This document shows positions 63,859 to 64,000 of a stretch of DNA of 64,000 nucleotides, in pieces (position 1 is the first letter of the stretch; each line of letters begins with the position of its first letter). The position numbers and the translations under genes are program-made. The notes beneath the pieces are model-generated. The model did not search any database. It was given only the letters and a program-made list of their open reading frames with translations, and was not told the origin of the DNA. Source of the DNA: Melitaea cinxia (lineage: Eukaryota; Arthropoda; Insecta; Lepidoptera; Nymphalidae); assembly GCF_905220565.1 (NCBI RefSeq), contig NC_059404.1, forward strand, positions 16,272,472 to 16,336,471. The letters run 5' to 3'.

Positions 63859-64000
63859 AATATAAAGAATCAATATTATGATTTCAAAAGCAGAAATGCT
63901 GTTAGTACGCTTTAATGATAGAATTGTCTGTATTACAAACTAATAATAACTATATTTCTTAGTTTTATTTTTTCTATCGTCTACAACAATTTCTTTTACA

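Noticed and set aside
1..64000. CRISPR arrays, rRNA genes, bacterial operons, telomeric TTAGG arrays
   Set aside because: Searched by eye on both strands; none seen. The sequence style is insect nuclear DNA.

Overview
The window looks like nuclear DNA from a lepidopteran, probably a butterfly or close relative. It is AT-rich and gene-poor, packed with short repeats, and carries Lep1-type Helitrons, an RTE-clade LINE of the kind common in Lepidoptera, and tRNA-headed SINEs. I see no bacterial operons, rRNA, CRISPR array or complete host gene. Most of what can be read is layered transposable elements. The best host-gene evidence is a split THAP-domain start at 40170-40654; a possible terminal exon lies just upstream at 39410-39484.

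Working names used here: RTE = the LINE at 16785-18920. RTE-mini = a ~330 bp non-autonomous unit whose last ~110 bp equal the 3' end of RTE. SINE-T = a tRNA-headed SINE whose last ~36 bp resemble the RTE 3' end. JS = a ~270 bp poly(A) retroposon whose last ~75 bp resemble the 3' end of the LINE at 41239-42125. CCGACTTC MITE = an element with CCGACTTC inverted ends. Helitron = A|TC...CTAG|T units.

Layout. 1-10 kb: Helitron and MITE pieces, several RTE-mini and SINE-T copies, and a three-layer nest at 7677-9122. 10-16.7 kb: a Lep1 Helitron, JS copies (two tail to tail at 13.2-13.6 kb), a two-module CCGACTTC MITE and a perfect five-unit heat-shock element at 15597. 16.8-18.9 kb: the only long ORF, an endonuclease-less but RT-intact RTE with 14-bp target duplications, inserted in a Helitron end. 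19-30 kb: AT-rich sequence with tandem duplications, an RTE-mini with target duplication, and a 1.2-kb element flanked by TTAA. 30-45 kb: a Jockey fragment, SINE-T in a Helitron, the possible terminal exon and THAP exons, a LINE fragment with one nonsense codon, and Helitrons. 45-64 kb: more Helitrons, JS, SINEs with other tRNA-like heads, an RTE-mini split by a JS copy, and LINE 3' ends with a conserved hairpin.

How the parts relate: at least two autonomous/non-autonomous pairs (RTE with RTE-mini and SINE-T; the 41-kb LINE with JS) share 3' ends in one locus, as expected if the short elements borrow LINE reverse transcriptase. Direct repeats at many boundaries support real insertions and give a relative order for several. 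Family names rest on motif recognition by eye; no database search was possible.
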